Part shown: positions 12,089 to 24,411 of the stretch, in pieces
Layout: each line of letters opens with the position of its first letter
How positions within the stretch are numbered: position 1 is the stretch's first letter
Assembly (NCBI GenBank): GCA_951394405.1
Contig: OX596335.1
Coordinates: 1,302,001 to 1,366,000, forward strand
Length of the DNA stretch: 64,000 nt
From: Coprinellus micaceus
Taxonomy: Eukaryota; Basidiomycota; Agaricomycetes; Agaricales; Psathyrellaceae
Direction of reading: 5' to 3'
Made by a program: the position numbers and the translations under genes
Notes under the pieces: model-generated
The model's input: the letters and a program-made list of their open reading frames with translations, nothing else
Told to the model about the DNA's origin: nothing
Database searches by the model: none

Positions 12089-15000
12089 ATGACCTCAGAT
12101 GCGAAACCCGCAGATACTCCGTCTCAAATAGCCAAGTTTCGTGTGTCTCTGAACCAGATAGATTATACTGTCGCACCCCCAGGCCCATTGGACAACTCCA
12201 ACCTCCCGGCAGTCCCCATCCTACGAATCTACGGCAATTCATCGACCGGCCAGAAGGCGTGTCTTCATGTCCACCAAGTATACCCATATTGCTACATCGA
12301 CTACGCTGGCTCGCTGACCCCCAAGGATGGTATGTCGCCTCGCATGCATAGCTGTGTTAGTCTCCCGTGAAGTCACCTTTTCGTCAGTCAAACGATATAT
12401 TGCCACCCTGATTCAATCCCTGAACCACGCTGTGGCTATCTCGCTCAAGCGCAATCCCGAGTCTCCGAAATCCCGCTTCATCCGCGGTGTAGTCCTCGTG
12501 AAGGGGGTACATTTCTACGGATTTCATTCGTCATATTCACCTTTTCTGAAGGTCCTTATTGCCGATCCGTCATTCAGCAATCGGGTGGTCACCATCCTGC
12601 GGTCCGGATCTGTTATGGGGACCCGATTTCGCATCTATGAAAGCCATCTAAGTTTCCCTCTCCAGTTCATGTGCGACTTCGGTCTCTACGGTTGCGGCTT
12701 GGTCGAACTAGAAGACGGTTGGCAACGGTGCAGCGACGACGAAGATGCTGCAATGGGCCTGAAACAATCCCCACACTTCCGGCAGTCGAGGCTACCTCTG
12801 GAAATTGATGTCATTGCCCCTCAGATCCTAAATAGACACCAGTTAGCTCCCCGAAATGTAGCCTTCAAGATCGGAGAAGCGCCGCCAATCCTCCCTAATG
12901 AGCCGGTGGTCCTGAGCGTTCGTGAGCTTTGGGAAGATGAACGAAGTCGCAGGAAGGCCAAAGGACTCGATCCTTCCCCAGAACTACCGATTGATCCAAG
13001 CGATACATATCGAGGGAAGGGTGGGGAGTGGGTAGCAGAAGCACGCTACTGGGAAGGCATTCGCAATCGAATCCAGGGCGAAGGTGTTGTCGATGCGATC
13101 CTAACACAAACGCAGCCATGGGAAGGCAGAGTCATGACGACCTTTGAAAGTATCGAGGCGCTTTGGGAAACTCCTTACAAACGTTGGGAACCAGTTCCCC
13201 TTCCTGGCGTGCCAACCAATGGCCATAACGAAGAGGACACGATGCATCGGGGAGACGCGCTGGAGGAGGTCGACAGTGAACTTCCTGATATCGATGTCGA
13301 CGTATCTCTGATATCCAATGAGGACGATGATGAAGTAGACGAGGATGTGACGGACCTACTTGGCAAGGGCGGTAACGACGAGCAGGATCCATTAACAGAT
13401 GGAGAGCAGCCAGACGACGTGGAAGGAGATGAAGATGATGATCGTGAAGAGACGCCCGTGCCAGTCAGCGAAAGCAGGTCGGTTCTGCATTGATCCCACC
13501 CCCGCCCCTTGTTCGAGTTGTTGTGCCGACCCTCCTTGCAGCAGTGATTCCGATCCTTTTGCCGATAACGTGCATCCGAAAGTCGACGCACAACCATACA
13601 TGCTCGAAAGGTTCGATGATAGCTCGAACACGGACCAAAAAACTGACAACTACCAGTCCTTCCCTCCCAGCAGAATCAGAAGAGGAGGGAAGTGAACGAC
13701 ACGGTTCCCTAACCCCAACAAGGTAACTGCATTGCTGACCCTTCCGCGTACCCGAAACTGAAGTTCTTTCTTTCTTGAATTCCAGGCCAAAACGGAGTGG
13801 GTCGCGAGTGGCGGCCAGTGTTTCGTATGTGCCCCTCCCCGACTTCCCTCTGTTATCGTCGTACGCTTACACTTATCAGAGACGGAGAGACAACTCCGAC
13901 TGGCAAAGGCCCAACAACGTTTTTGGTACACCCATCTTCAAAACATCCAGGCCGTGTTCTTTTTAAAGAACCAACCCAAAAGGCGATCGAGGTTGAACCC
14001 GAACTATTGTCCATAGAGACCGATTCGTCGAAAAAGTCATCGGTCGAGAGCAAGAAGGCTTCCATCATCACAAATCGCACCGTTAAACTCACCCAAGCTT
14101 ATCAAACTGCCGGCCTTAAGGGCTCCAACCCATTCCAATACAGTGTCCCTCCACCCTCCACCCAGGAATTGGTCGCCAACTGCGACACTATTGGGGTCCC
14201 ACTCAAGATTTATCAGGTACCGTACTACTCATTCCAACCTGATGTGCCCGACCGGCCGAAGGAATACGGTGGGCTAGCGTTCACTCTAAAGGGAAAGAAT
14301 GTCGCTTCATTGGAAGATTGGCGACCAACGCCGACGAGGGAGCCCACGGGTGATGCCTTCAAGGCCCCGGATTTTATTGCAGATGGTGTCGCTGGATGGG
14401 AGTACGCTGGCATGCCCCCTAGCATAAAAGAGACAAGGAAATGGCTCGCTGCGATGAAGAAATCGAGGATCGCATCGAAAGCCGCAAGGCATCTCAAACT
14501 TCGCTCTCAGGTATGGTGAGCTTTCTCTTCGGTGGATTCTGATCGTGTGTTTAGACCTCTATGAAAGATCGAGGGACCTACCCAAACCAACATATACGGG
14601 CTCAAAATCTCTCCACTAGCCGGAGATGGACTACGGGAATCATCCAATATGTCTATCTTGGCCTTAGAAGTCTTCGGTAGATAATGCGTCTCATGGGCGC
14701 CGATGATTTGCTGAACTTTTCCCCCCTCCTCAGCACCCTCAGGAAATGGTCAAAATCCCGACCCAGACAAAGATGAAATCATCGCCGCCTTCTACGCATT
14801 ACACGTCGCTGGCTCAGATTCTATTCGAACTGGGATCCTTGCCGTGGACACCGCACAACTGAGCCCTCGCCGACTTCGAGACTTCACTTTCGAACAAGCA
14901 GATAGCGAACTTGACCTGCTGAACAAAATCATTGACACAATCGTGGAACTCGACCCTGATATTATTACCGGCTGGGAGATTCAGAAGGCTTCGTGGGGGT

Positions 15001-17744
15001 ACATTTCTGCCAGGGGACAGACCTATGGTAAGTCGAGCGGTCACACAGGAACCGTCTGAAGTGAACTCACAAGAACAAGGTCTGGATGTATCTGAGCTCA
15101 TTGCCCGAGCGCCTCATCGGCATGCTGGCAGTTCGAACGATAGCTGGGGCTTCAAGAAGACTTCAACGTTCCAGGTCGTTGGCCGGCATGTATTCAATTC
15201 CTGGAGGCTCATGCGGTCTGAGCAGACTCTGACCATATACACCTTCGAGAATGTAGCATTTCACGTGTTGCGGAGAAGGTCAGTCCAAATGCCCTTTCGC
15301 GCCGGGAAGCGTAGCTCGACTGAGAATCTCGCAGAGTACCCAAGTACAGTCCGAAGTCTCTCGCTGAGTGGTACAACAGCCCAGTCCCAGCGCACACCGC
15401 ACAGCTCCTTCAGTACTACGTCAGAAGGACATCTATGGTTCTGGAAATGCTTGAACAGATCGAGATCGTGACAAAGACTGCGTGTGTTTCCCTCCCCCTC
15501 TCCACATGCTTGGAAGGCACTGACTTTGGCAACATGAAGGGAATTCGCTCGTATTTTTGGTGTCGACTTTTTCTCAGTCATCAGTCGAGGATCGCAATTC
15601 AAAGTCGAATCCTTCATGTTCCGTATCGCGAAACCCGAAAGTTTCGTCCTTGTCTCCCCTAGCAAAGCCGATGTTGGAAAACAAAATGCGGCTGAATGTA
15701 TGCCCTTGATTATGGAGCCCATGTCGGCGTTCTACGCGAGTCCACTCGTCGTTCTGGATTTCCAGTCGCTGTACCCCTCCATCATGATTGCATACAATTA
15801 TTGCTACTCGACCTGCTTAGGGCGCGTACAACCATTCCAGGGGAAGTTCAAGTTTGGGGTCGTCAACCTCGATTTACCAGATGGGTTGATAGGACGGTTC
15901 AAGGACGACATTCATGGTGAGCGCATCCAAAGATCTCCTTGGTTTCGTTGCTGATAGTATCCCAGTTGCGGCCAATGGGCTCATGTATGTCAAGTCGAAC
16001 ATTCGGCGGGGTCTCCTGGGTCGGATGTTAATCGAGCTCCTCGACACGCGAGTAATGGTGAAGCAAGCCATGAAAGGCGGGAACAACGACAAGGTATCTA
16101 CTTCCCTGGTGCTCCCTTTCGAGAATTTAGGTCTAACCTAAACCCCAGGCGCTGAAGCGCGTTTTGGATGCCAGGCAACTTGGTCTGAAGTACATCGCCA
16201 ATGTCACGTACGGTTACACCAGTGCTAGCTACTCTGGGCGAATGCCTGCGGTCGAGATAGCGGACAGCATTGTGCAAAGTGGGCGAGAGACGCTCGAGAA
16301 AGCGATCATGCTTGTCAACAGCACGAAGAAGTGGGGTGCCCAGGTGGTATATGGTGATACTGACAGCATGTTCATGTGAGCACAATTTCCTCCGCATTCC
16401 ATCCCAGGTGGGTATGCTCAACGCGATCTTGTAGCTATCTCCGGGGCAAGACCAAGGAAGAAGCTTTTAGAATTGGCTATGAAATGGCAGACGCGGTTAC
16501 GGCTATGAACCCAGCGCCCATCAAACTCAAGTTCGAAAAGGTGTATCTCCCGTGCGTGCTCATGGCGAAGAAGAGATACGTCGGGTACAAGTACGAGACG
16601 GTCGACGCGACAGAGGCTGGGTTTGATGCAAAGGGAATTGAAACTGTCCGGCGGGATGGTGTACTTGCCCAGCGGAAGATGACAGAGAATTGTCTGAAGT
16701 ATGAATATTGTTTACGACCACTCCCGGACCCGCTGACAATGTTTATCGTAGAATCCTGTTCAGAACCCAGGACCTCAGTGAAGTCAAGGAGTACTGCTGT
16801 AGGTCGTGGGCAAAGCTGCTGGAGAACAAAGCATCGCCCATGGACTTCATCTTCGCCAAAGAAGTCAGGATGGGCTCGTATAGGTACGCGTCTACAACAG
16901 CAGCCCCGACGCATTGCTTAGATGCTATCTGACAGTGATTACGGCCCTCCTCCCCCGGGGGTCATGGTGGCGGCCCGGAAAATGCTAGAAGATACCGCCT
17001 ACGAGCCTCAGTACGCAGAACGCGTTCCATACCTCATCGCCAGGGGTGCTCCAGGCTCGCGCGTCGTCGATAGGGCCATAGATCCATTAGATTTTCTCAA
17101 CAATGGGTATTTCTCTTCTTTGTCAACTATTTCGAACTTGCGCCTGACCGTAACTATCTTCCAGATCTCTTCAGCTGGATGCCAATTATTACATCACACG
17201 CGTCCTCATTCCGCCACTGGAAAGGATCTTCAACCTCATGGGCGCCGATGTAAAGCAATGGTATCAGGAGATGCCTAAGTTGGCCCAAGTCGAACACAAC
17301 TCGCCCAGGAAGCCTCGAGGGATAAGTCTCAGTCCGGAGAAGCCGAACATCGACGAACATTTCAACAACGCGCAGTGTTTCATCTGTGGGAGGCCTTCTT
17401 TCGACTCAGAAGGCTAGCAAATCTGTACTGTATGTGTTTATCGGGGCTGACTGTTCCTTCACATAGGCCTCTGTGAGGAATGCTGGGACACTCCGCAAGA
17501 AACCATCAGTAACCTGGGATCACTGAAGCGAAAACTCGAGGAAAGATTAACGTCAGCTCATTTGGTCTGCTCGACGTGCACCGGATCTACGCCCAGTGAA
17601 CCCATCCTCTGCGAATCCCTCGACTGCCCGTGGCTCTACGCTCGGAGGAGGGCAGAGGACCGCATGGACTTCGTTCCGCTTTACGACGATATGACGGTCG
17701 AACTAGAACTCGACATGGACGAGAAGCTTTCTCAAGCTTGGTGA
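12089..17744 (+). CDS. REV3: DNA polymerase zeta catalytic subunit
   Basis: B-family polymerase that extends from mispaired or lesion-containing primer ends during translesion synthesis. The N-terminus (FRVSLNQIDYTVAPP, CLHVHQVYPYCYIDY) is the Rev3 N-domain. A long acidic and Ser-rich middle follows, then the exonuclease-like domain (TNIYGLKI, DPDIITGWEIQ). The polymerase domain carries motif A DFQSLYPSIMIAYNYCYST, motif B KYIANVTYGYTSASYSG and motif C YGDTDSMFM. The C-terminus has two cysteine clusters: CFICG..CEEC, and CSTC..CESLDC (the Fe-S type cluster that binds Pol31-like subunits). More than ten introns; about 1,650 residues, close to other fungal Rev3. In the exonuclease I region I read LAVDTA, lacking the usual acidic pair, consistent with an inactive proofreader. 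The intron splitting the first cysteine cluster appears to be GC-AG. Confidence 0.96.
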
Positions 17745-17833
17745 ATCAAACGGCCACGATTTCCCTTGGATTAAATGTGTTGGTAGATGGATCGGGTATA
17801 TGGCCGACAGAATAATTTATGATGATAGGGTGT

Positions 17834-18590
17834 TTACACGGTCTGGTAAGCACCTGGGGGCGCAGCCTGGTTGACTGCGGGTGGCTGGGTGGGTACTGGA
17901 GCAGGGGGGCGACTCGCTCGGACGAACGACGCGTCATCGTCGACGGTCTGGTACCTGTCATTACCGCTGGACGTGAAACCCCCAGGCATCGACCAAACTG
18001 CGGGGGGGATGAGTCGCGATGATACTACGAGCATGGTAAGTTACGCACGCGTTGGGCCGGAGAGGTTAGCGCCTCCAACCCCAAGACTGAGCTCTCCACC
18101 CCTCTGGCGGAGCGATGCTGCGAATGCGAAGAATGTCGGGACCTAGAGCAGGATCAACATGAATCTCGGGAATAATTCATGACCCGTTATGTGTACCTTC
18201 AAGAGGATGAGGAGAACGACGAGGAACGATCCGTAAAAACTGAGTGACCCTCTAAACAAGGCAATAATGTCAAAGAGGCCAGAGAAAGCGATTGCGACGG
18301 TGAACTGTGTTCGAGGATTGACGGTCAGCGGCCAGTTCCATCGGGATAGCACTCTCAAATGGATGAGCTCAACATACAGTCTTCAAAGAGTTAATAGCCT
18401 CTGAGGAATCTTGAATAAACGTTCCAAACAAGAACAAGGGAAAGTTGTATGCCACAGAAGGATTGGTGCTGACGGCGAACGAGAGCGCCTAACACCTCAT
18501 TTAGCGTTCCGTAAGACCATCGACGCACGATGGACCTACAGTGCCAACTTGGAGCAGCCTGTTCGAGTCAAGGCTGCGAATGAATTCCAT
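17834..18590 (-). CDS. AGTRAP-like four-helix membrane protein
   Basis: Looks like a fungal member of the type-1 angiotensin II receptor-associated protein family, small membrane proteins of endomembranes; the fungal role is unknown. The translation starts MEFIRSLDSNRLLQVGT. Hydrophobic helices follow: NYNFPLF-type segment (VAYNFPLFLFGTFIQDSSEAI), a second FTVAIAFSGLFDIIALF, and a third FYGSFLVVLLILLKV. Then come the family hallmarks LRQRGGEL and a YQTVDD element resembling the AGTRAP YQTID. The tail is Pro-rich and ends AYQTV. Introns of about 50 nt separate each helix. It shares a 165-bp divergent region with DPH7 and its 3' end lies 89 bp from REV3. The family call rests on motif order, not on a search. 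Confidence 0.66.
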
Positions 18591-18755
18591 TGTGAGCCTG
18601 CACTTGGAGATCGAGATGGTGGTTGGTGGTGAGGTTGAGCTGCGGCTGAACGCGCTCAAGCGATGATGGCTGCTTGCGCTGATGGCATCATCCCACGGTG
18701 ATCCCTGCTCTGACAGTGAGTGTGCTAAAAATACCGCTACAGCCGTCTCTTGAAA

Positions 18756-20170
18756 ATGTCTCTTTCCTTTGACACAGACTACCCAGCCGATACCATTGAG
18801 TTCTGCCCAAATGAGGGGTCAACTGATATATTTGTCTGCGGAACCTACAACCTCATTGAACGGCCACCTGTGCCGGAAGGAGAGGAAGCACCGGACCCCC
18901 CACCTCCTACGAAGAGGATTGGGCAATGCATGGTCTTTCGCGTAACGGAGGGAGAGCCGTCTGAGGATGAGTTGCCATTGTGAGTACCTTATTACCGGAA
19001 TGCTTGGAAGTTTCTGAAATTATCTCAGCACTCATCTCCAGAATCTCGACTTCCCAGCTATCCCCGACGTGAAATGGTTGGTCTCAACAACACCTGCTGC
19101 CCTGCACATTGAAGCGACCTAGATCGGCGGTAAGGTGTCACGGATCTGCGTTAGAAAAACCCACGCTGGGCATTGCGGACTCGGAGGGCGGCATTACCGT
19201 GTGCCAATGGGATGTATCCACGAGCAGACTGGAACGGGTGCATAACGTTCAGTGCGCGGAAACCACGACGCTATGCCTCTCGTTGGATTGGAACAACAGG
19301 ATCCAGGGCCCGAGGTGCGTCCGTTGAACCACCCTTTCCACGCGCATACGCCAACATTTTCATTTACAGTACACTCGGCGACCTTGTTGTATCTCTGTCC
19401 AATGGATCGCTATGCCACCTCAAGCCAGATTCGGCGGGCGGGCTCGCTGTAGTGAATGAATGGCACGCGCATGACTATGAACCTTGGATAGCCGCCTGGA
19501 ATTACCATGACATCAATATCATCTACTCCGGTAAGCTGGTGCTAACCTGGACATCGAGAATGACTTTCGATCAGTTCAATTATCAGGGGGAGATGATCTT
19601 AAAATGAAGGCTTGGGACATAAGGACGGGTTTTGACGTCCCTGTTTCCACCAACAGAAGGTACGCACTGGTTCACCCCAGCTTGGGGCGTTCTCGACTCA
19701 CTTAATTATTATAGATTTGATGCAGGCGTCACCTGCATTCAAAGTCACCCTCACGACCCAAACCAAATCGCCGTCGGAAGGTCAGTAGTTTTAGCTTGCA
19801 AACCTCGAACTGCCAGGGCAACTCATACTGTACGTACCCTCAAAGCTATGATGCCAACGTCCGAATATTCGATCCCCGCAACCTCGCGCGCCCCATTTCA
19901 GATCTGGCCGTTGGAGGGGGTGTCTGGAGAGTTAAATGGCACCCTAGCGTCGAACGGAAATCCGATCTGCTGGTCGCCTGCATGCACGACGGGTTCAAAG
20001 TCGCCCGATTATCACCAGATGAGGGTCCCAGCATATTCAGAGAGTTCAGGGAGCATGTATCACTTGCCTATGGTGCCGATTGGTCCTACGCCTCACCCAG
20101 AGACGACAAGGGGTCCCTCGTGGGGACATGCTCCTTCTATGATCACAAATTACATGTATGGTCAGCGTAG
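18756..20170 (+). CDS. DPH7: Diphthine methylesterase DPH7 (WD40 protein)
   Basis: Removes the methyl ester from diphthine on translation elongation factor 2, the step before final amidation to diphthamide; cytosolic. A WD40 propeller begins MSLSFDTDYPADTIEFCPN and continues with KRIGQCMVFRV and GIADSEGGITVCQWDV-like blades. Typical DPH7 blades are GDDLKMKAWDIRTG, SYDANVRIFDPRN and GGGVWRVKWHPS, followed by LVACMHDGFKV, and the final blade TCSFYDHKLHVWS. At least six exons. The start is the ATG at 18756; the frame opens a few bases earlier only through a non-ATG codon. Confidence 0.9.
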
Positions 20171-20275
20171 GGTAGCTAGGGGTTACACTGGAGCGGGGAC
20201 TTCGTATATTCGTAGTCACCGCATCATGCTATTGGGATAGGTTGCCATAACTAACTTGAGTTGTAGTGGGAAGTG

Positions 20276-22300
20276 TTAGTTGGCATCTTGATTCACGGTC
20301 TTGAGTACCACGGGGACGTCGTTGCTCGTGAGGACCTTCGCAGGGCAGGGCGTGGATGCGACGCTGGGTGTCGGAGGGATGCTGGGGTCTCGTCGTTTAC
20401 GTTTCAAAAACCCAGCGTTCGGACCGTTCATTACAAAGGCGAGTGCCCATCGAGATAATCCCCGAAGTGAGTCGGGGCGATGGATGGCGGCAGTGAGGAG
20501 TGTCGACATCGACAAAATGAAAGCAAGCCTGAGCAATTGATCAATACGACCCATGACACAGTGGCAGAAGCGTACCGTTCAATAGCTCGACTCTTCCACC
20601 CCCGGTTGCGGGCGAGCCACCCCGGGACGACCGTCCTCAGCGCGCGCGGAAGCACATACAAAGCCATTTCTCCTCTCCTTCTTCCATTCTCAATCCAGAT
20701 GCTAGCCCCGCAGGCCAAGGACCCAGCCAGGACTGCCCCGTGGGGCCCATCCCAGAAGTCGTGGGACACAAAAGGGAAGATCCTCGCCAGGACGACGGCT
20801 CGAGTGAGGCAGACACCGTACCAGTATAATGCAACAAACGAGGCAAGGAAGGCGGTACTACGCAATGCCCCCAGGCTCGTGGCTAGGAAGCGTGCGGGTC
20901 TGAGGAGGGTTCCAGGTCGGGTCAAGAGAACCGGGACGAAGTGCACCTGAGAAGTATGAGTGAGGTCTTGAGGATGGGGAGCAATGGGTCAGACTTACCG
21001 GGAAGTAGATCAAAAGCGACTGCCCGAACGCCCTGAAACCACGCAGCGCGGCGTTCGCGTGGCAATTCGCCTCGAGACCGAATCTCTTCCCAACGCCTCC
21101 GTGCACAAGGTCGCATGGCAGACCACCAACACTGGGCCGGCTCGTAACGCCTAGTTGTTTCCATGCGTTGTTGGCGATTTCTCCCCCGTATGCAGGCAGG
21201 GCAGCTGGATCTCCCCAAGTCTGCGGAAGCCCCAAATCTCGAGCGCAGCCGTGCAGGAGGCCAGCGTGGTCCTGGGACCCACGAACATACGACCACTTTT
21301 TTGCGCGGATTTGCCGAAGGGCTTCGGGCACGCGTTCGTCAAGGTTTGCGAGAGCGTTGATCCACTTTACATAGGACCGGGGTAGCCTACAGCATCAACG
21401 GATGTGAACTTCAGGTAACTTCAGATAGGGTGTGCAGGGCTCACCGGTAGGGCTCGTAGAAGAAACACCACATTATTCTGGGAGGCGGTTGTGTGAATAA
21501 TTGGACACTTTGCGAAAGCTCTGAAGGGCAACGTACCGGGAACTGCATATCCAGAATAGGAATGCATCGACCTTCTGTGTCATCTTCTGCCTCTTCTCAT
21601 TCACCTGCTTCACTTCCTCCCTTTCTAACTTCTCCCGAATCATCCGTATATGTTCCTCCTCGTTTTCCGAAGGCGACAGAGACTGGACGTGATTTCGTGG
21701 TCGTACTCTCCGCAGGATTAGGGATTGGATGAATGAATCCAAAGCCCTGACGACGAGAAGTAAAGTGAGGTCTAGAGTCGGAGACTGTCGGGTGGCATTC
21801 TTCGCACTCGTTTTCGAAACCTTCTCCAGCCCTTTTTGCAACAAGACGATACCCGCCGACGAGGCAAAGAGGTTCACGATGAAGGTAACTTGGACGGGAG
21901 TCAAAGGCAACGAGTGTAACCACCTTCTCAAGTCGTCCAAGAGGCCAAGGGTCCCCGCCTGTCGCTCAGCTCCTGCTGCCCCCTCCTCCACATCTACGGC
22001 TTCCGTCCACAGGTGCCTCAACGCCGCAGCACCGCCGACACTCACAGTCAACGCGCTCGCAAAGCCATCATACCCTAGCTCCCTCTTCAGCGTCTTCCCT
22101 AGTTTGACCCAGGCGATCCCTTGCTTCTTCCTCGACGCGAGAGATGTCACAATCGGAATGAGCGTAGGGCCGAGCGAGAACGAAAGTGCAAGCGCGTACG
22201 TCCGCAGCGCGACCTGTGTAGGGTGTGAGGGGTCGTCCGGGAGGGTTGGGACGACGCGCGAGAGCCAGGCGCGGCACTGCTGCACACCATGCACGGACAT
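20276..22300 (-). CDS. TMEM135-like multi-pass membrane protein
   Basis: Resembles the TMEM135 family, membrane proteins of mitochondria and peroxisomes tied to lipid handling and mitochondrial dynamics in animals. The N-part has LPDDPSHPTQVALRTYALAL and GYDGFASALTVSVGG. The N-terminal conserved segment ends IMWCFFYEPYRLPRSYVKWI, built by joining two introns of about 59 and 60 nt. The middle has a cysteine- and His-containing loop (PCDLVHGG). Further hydrophobic segments follow, then SLRGLSRWALAFVMNGPNAG, and a polar tail rich in Lys, Pro and Thr. I chose the ATG at 22300 (MSVHGVQQC) because the frame upstream contains no ATG. The product is about 600 residues. The call is from recalled family motifs. 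Confidence 0.8.
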
Positions 22301-22666
22301 GGCGTGGAGGGAGAGATTAGAGGCCCCTAAAAGCCAGGATGAGGAGGAACGGTTATGTGCCGGCGAATGGCATGGTGATGGATTCAAAGAGCGTTGGGAC
22401 CCATGTGAATTGTGATAATTGATGCGGGGGAGGGAGCAAATGGGTCAATCAGAAATCAAATGTAAGAAACAGGCGCGCGCTTGCTTGGACCTGGCCATGG
22501 CTCCCCGCGAAGCTCGTCTGTGTCGTAGGGTACCATGATGCTAACACTTCATGAAATTTGGCCTGAAAACTAAAAGTAAATCAAAGGCGATTTGGTTTGC
22601 AGCCCAGAACAAAACGTTGATAGGCGCCTGTGTATGCGAGGTTTAGGTGCGGTATGTTTTTTACAA
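22301..22666. other. Intergenic region, no gene recognised
   Basis: 366 bp between the TMEM135-like start codon and the M15-like stop codon, both on the minus strand. It should hold the TMEM135-like promoter. AT-richer than the genes on either side; nothing else seen. Confidence 0.45.
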
Positions 22667-23239
22667 CTAATATACGGTGATATCCCAGTGGCTACCCTCG
22701 TCCTATAGTGTTTCCAGTGAGTACAGTGGTGTTAAAAACACAGACAAGAAACTCACACAGTAGAGGTTCCCGCTCGCGGCTTGCCACTGAGGATACCCAT
22801 CGCCACGATTCGCGATCTTCGTGAAGCGGGTCTTGATATAGTTGTCCAGTATTGTGGTGTGCCTGATATCGACCTTGTATCCATTATAGTGGGAATAGGT
22901 CCCTGAAGCGTGGCCGACCTCGGTGCCACCAGTGATAGTAATCGCGGAACCAGAGGCCCCCTTGAGGGTGATCACAGCATCGACAGTGCCAGAATTGATC
23001 TGCTCATAAGATGTGCAGGTAGAGACGGAGCGTGTGGTGCATCCGCCTGAGGAGGACGCCACGATACCGTAGGGTGAAAACCTGGCCTGTGCCTGGGCTT
23101 GTGTCAATTTGGTGCCGCTGCGAGGCTCGACGGCGAGGGCAGTAGTCATGGCGGCGAGGCTAACGATGGTGGCAAAGGCCTAACGTGGCGAGGTCAACAA
23201 GGAGTTGATGTTGGGGATGGGACAAACAATCACCTTCAT
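22667..23239 (-). CDS. Small secreted M15-type (D-Ala-D-Ala carboxypeptidase-like) peptidase
   Basis: Predicted secreted zinc peptidase-like protein of 154 residues. Coding exon 1 is only ATG-AAG, followed by a GTGATT..GTTAG intron and a signal peptide (MKAFATIVSLAAMTTALA). Two cysteines sit at about 49 and 57, and a third near 143. The stretch TGGTEVGHASGTYSHYNGYK is followed by VDI, fitting the M15/VanY pattern S-H-x-x-G-x(3)-D, with candidate metal ligands H99 and D106. The last exon (DEGSHWDITVY, after a GTGAGT..TATAG intron) supplies a third ligand H148 in an HWD motif. Bacterial relatives trim D-Ala-D-Ala peptides in peptidoglycan; substrate here is unknown. A disrupted copy lies 1 kb away. 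Confidence 0.78.
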
Positions 23240-24189
23240 TGTATGTGGTGGCTCCTGTGGATGCTCCTACTCGACGACCTTCGAGCCTTTTATATGCACG
23301 GGTAGTCATCTGCTCCTCGCCGCAGATTACTTTCGCCGGTGCTACCCACACATCCCTGTCACTGTAGATGTCCTGGGTGGCAAGGGGGGAGATTAGCCAA
23401 AGATTAGCCAGCATTTTGAAGCGTGTGATGCGGCGTTGACGTCAAGGACCATCAGGGGCTGGAGCCAGTTATCGGGGACCTCGCCAATGACGACCGCTGT
23501 GTCCACGGTAGAATAACCCGGTGATGTTGAGACCACACGTTGGCAAAGGTGGCCGCCACGGATACGCCGCCGCCGGTGAGTATGTCAGGTCAACGAGGTA
23601 GGCTTGTGACAGTTAGAAGCGAGCCCTTGAACGTGCGACCGATATGCATCACCTATCACGCAACGGCATCAAAGGTAAAAGTATTCCTTCACTTCTCGCA
23701 CTAGCCTGTAGAAGGTTGTAGAGTAGTCGAGTCCAGAGCAAGTCCCCGACAGTTCCTTCTAGATCCGATTCTGGGAGGGAACGCACGGCACTTCGCGATC
23801 TTTACTTGCCTGTAGCTACAGAGTCTGCCACCTGGACCGGTGTGCCAGATGTCGAAGCTTCGGAAAATCACTACCAGTGCTGTAAAAAGTGACAGATATC
23901 TTGCAAGAACCTATGCCCCAGACAGACACAGTATCCTGTTTAGGTTGAATGCCTGCCAGTGCGTAGCTTATGTAATAAATCCGCGAGATAAGCGCCCGTT
24001 TACCTTGGGCGCCTGTTGGTTAGCCGCAAGCCAAGGCGTGCAGATATATCAGGGTTCTTTGAATATTTCTCTTGATGGGATGAGGTAGTCCCTACTTGGC
24101 GTGGGCGATAGATGTATAGCGGCCAAGATACGTGGTTACACGATGAGATCGAGATTGAGGAAATTAGGGTCCTCGTGGAATGGTGAGCG
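23240..24189. other. Spacer between the M15-like gene and its pseudogene copy
   Basis: About 0.95 kb holding the promoter of the intact gene and the 3' flank of the dead copy. No open frame with family features was found. The duplicated block does not obviously extend into this spacer. Confidence 0.45.
23287..23294 (-). promoter_or_regulatory. TATA box of the M15-like peptidase gene
   Basis: The minus strand reads TATAAAAG, with its right context CATATAAAAGG, about 48 nt upstream of the start codon. Position and sequence fit a strong TATA promoter with a very short 5' leader. Confidence 0.55.
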
Positions 24190-24404
24190 CCATTTCGCCA
24201 AATGATGATATCCCAGTCCCAATGAATGCCCTCTTCCTGCAGTGTGGGTATCGATACGCGGCACTGAAAGACAGGGGAACGGGCGGTGCGCACACAGTAG
24301 AGGCTGGCGACGCTTGGCGTTGGCAGTATCTTGCCACTGAGGGTCATCCCCGCGGTTTCTAATCTCCCTGAGCGGCCTTGACACATAGACAACGTGGTGT
24401 GCCT

Positions 24405-24411
24405 AATGTTG
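24405..24411. repeat. Target-site duplication, left copy
   Basis: AATGTTG directly left of the inserted element. It repeats at 25773-25779 on the other side. Alignment with the intact peptidase gene shows that one copy belongs to the original coding sequence. Confidence 0.75.
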
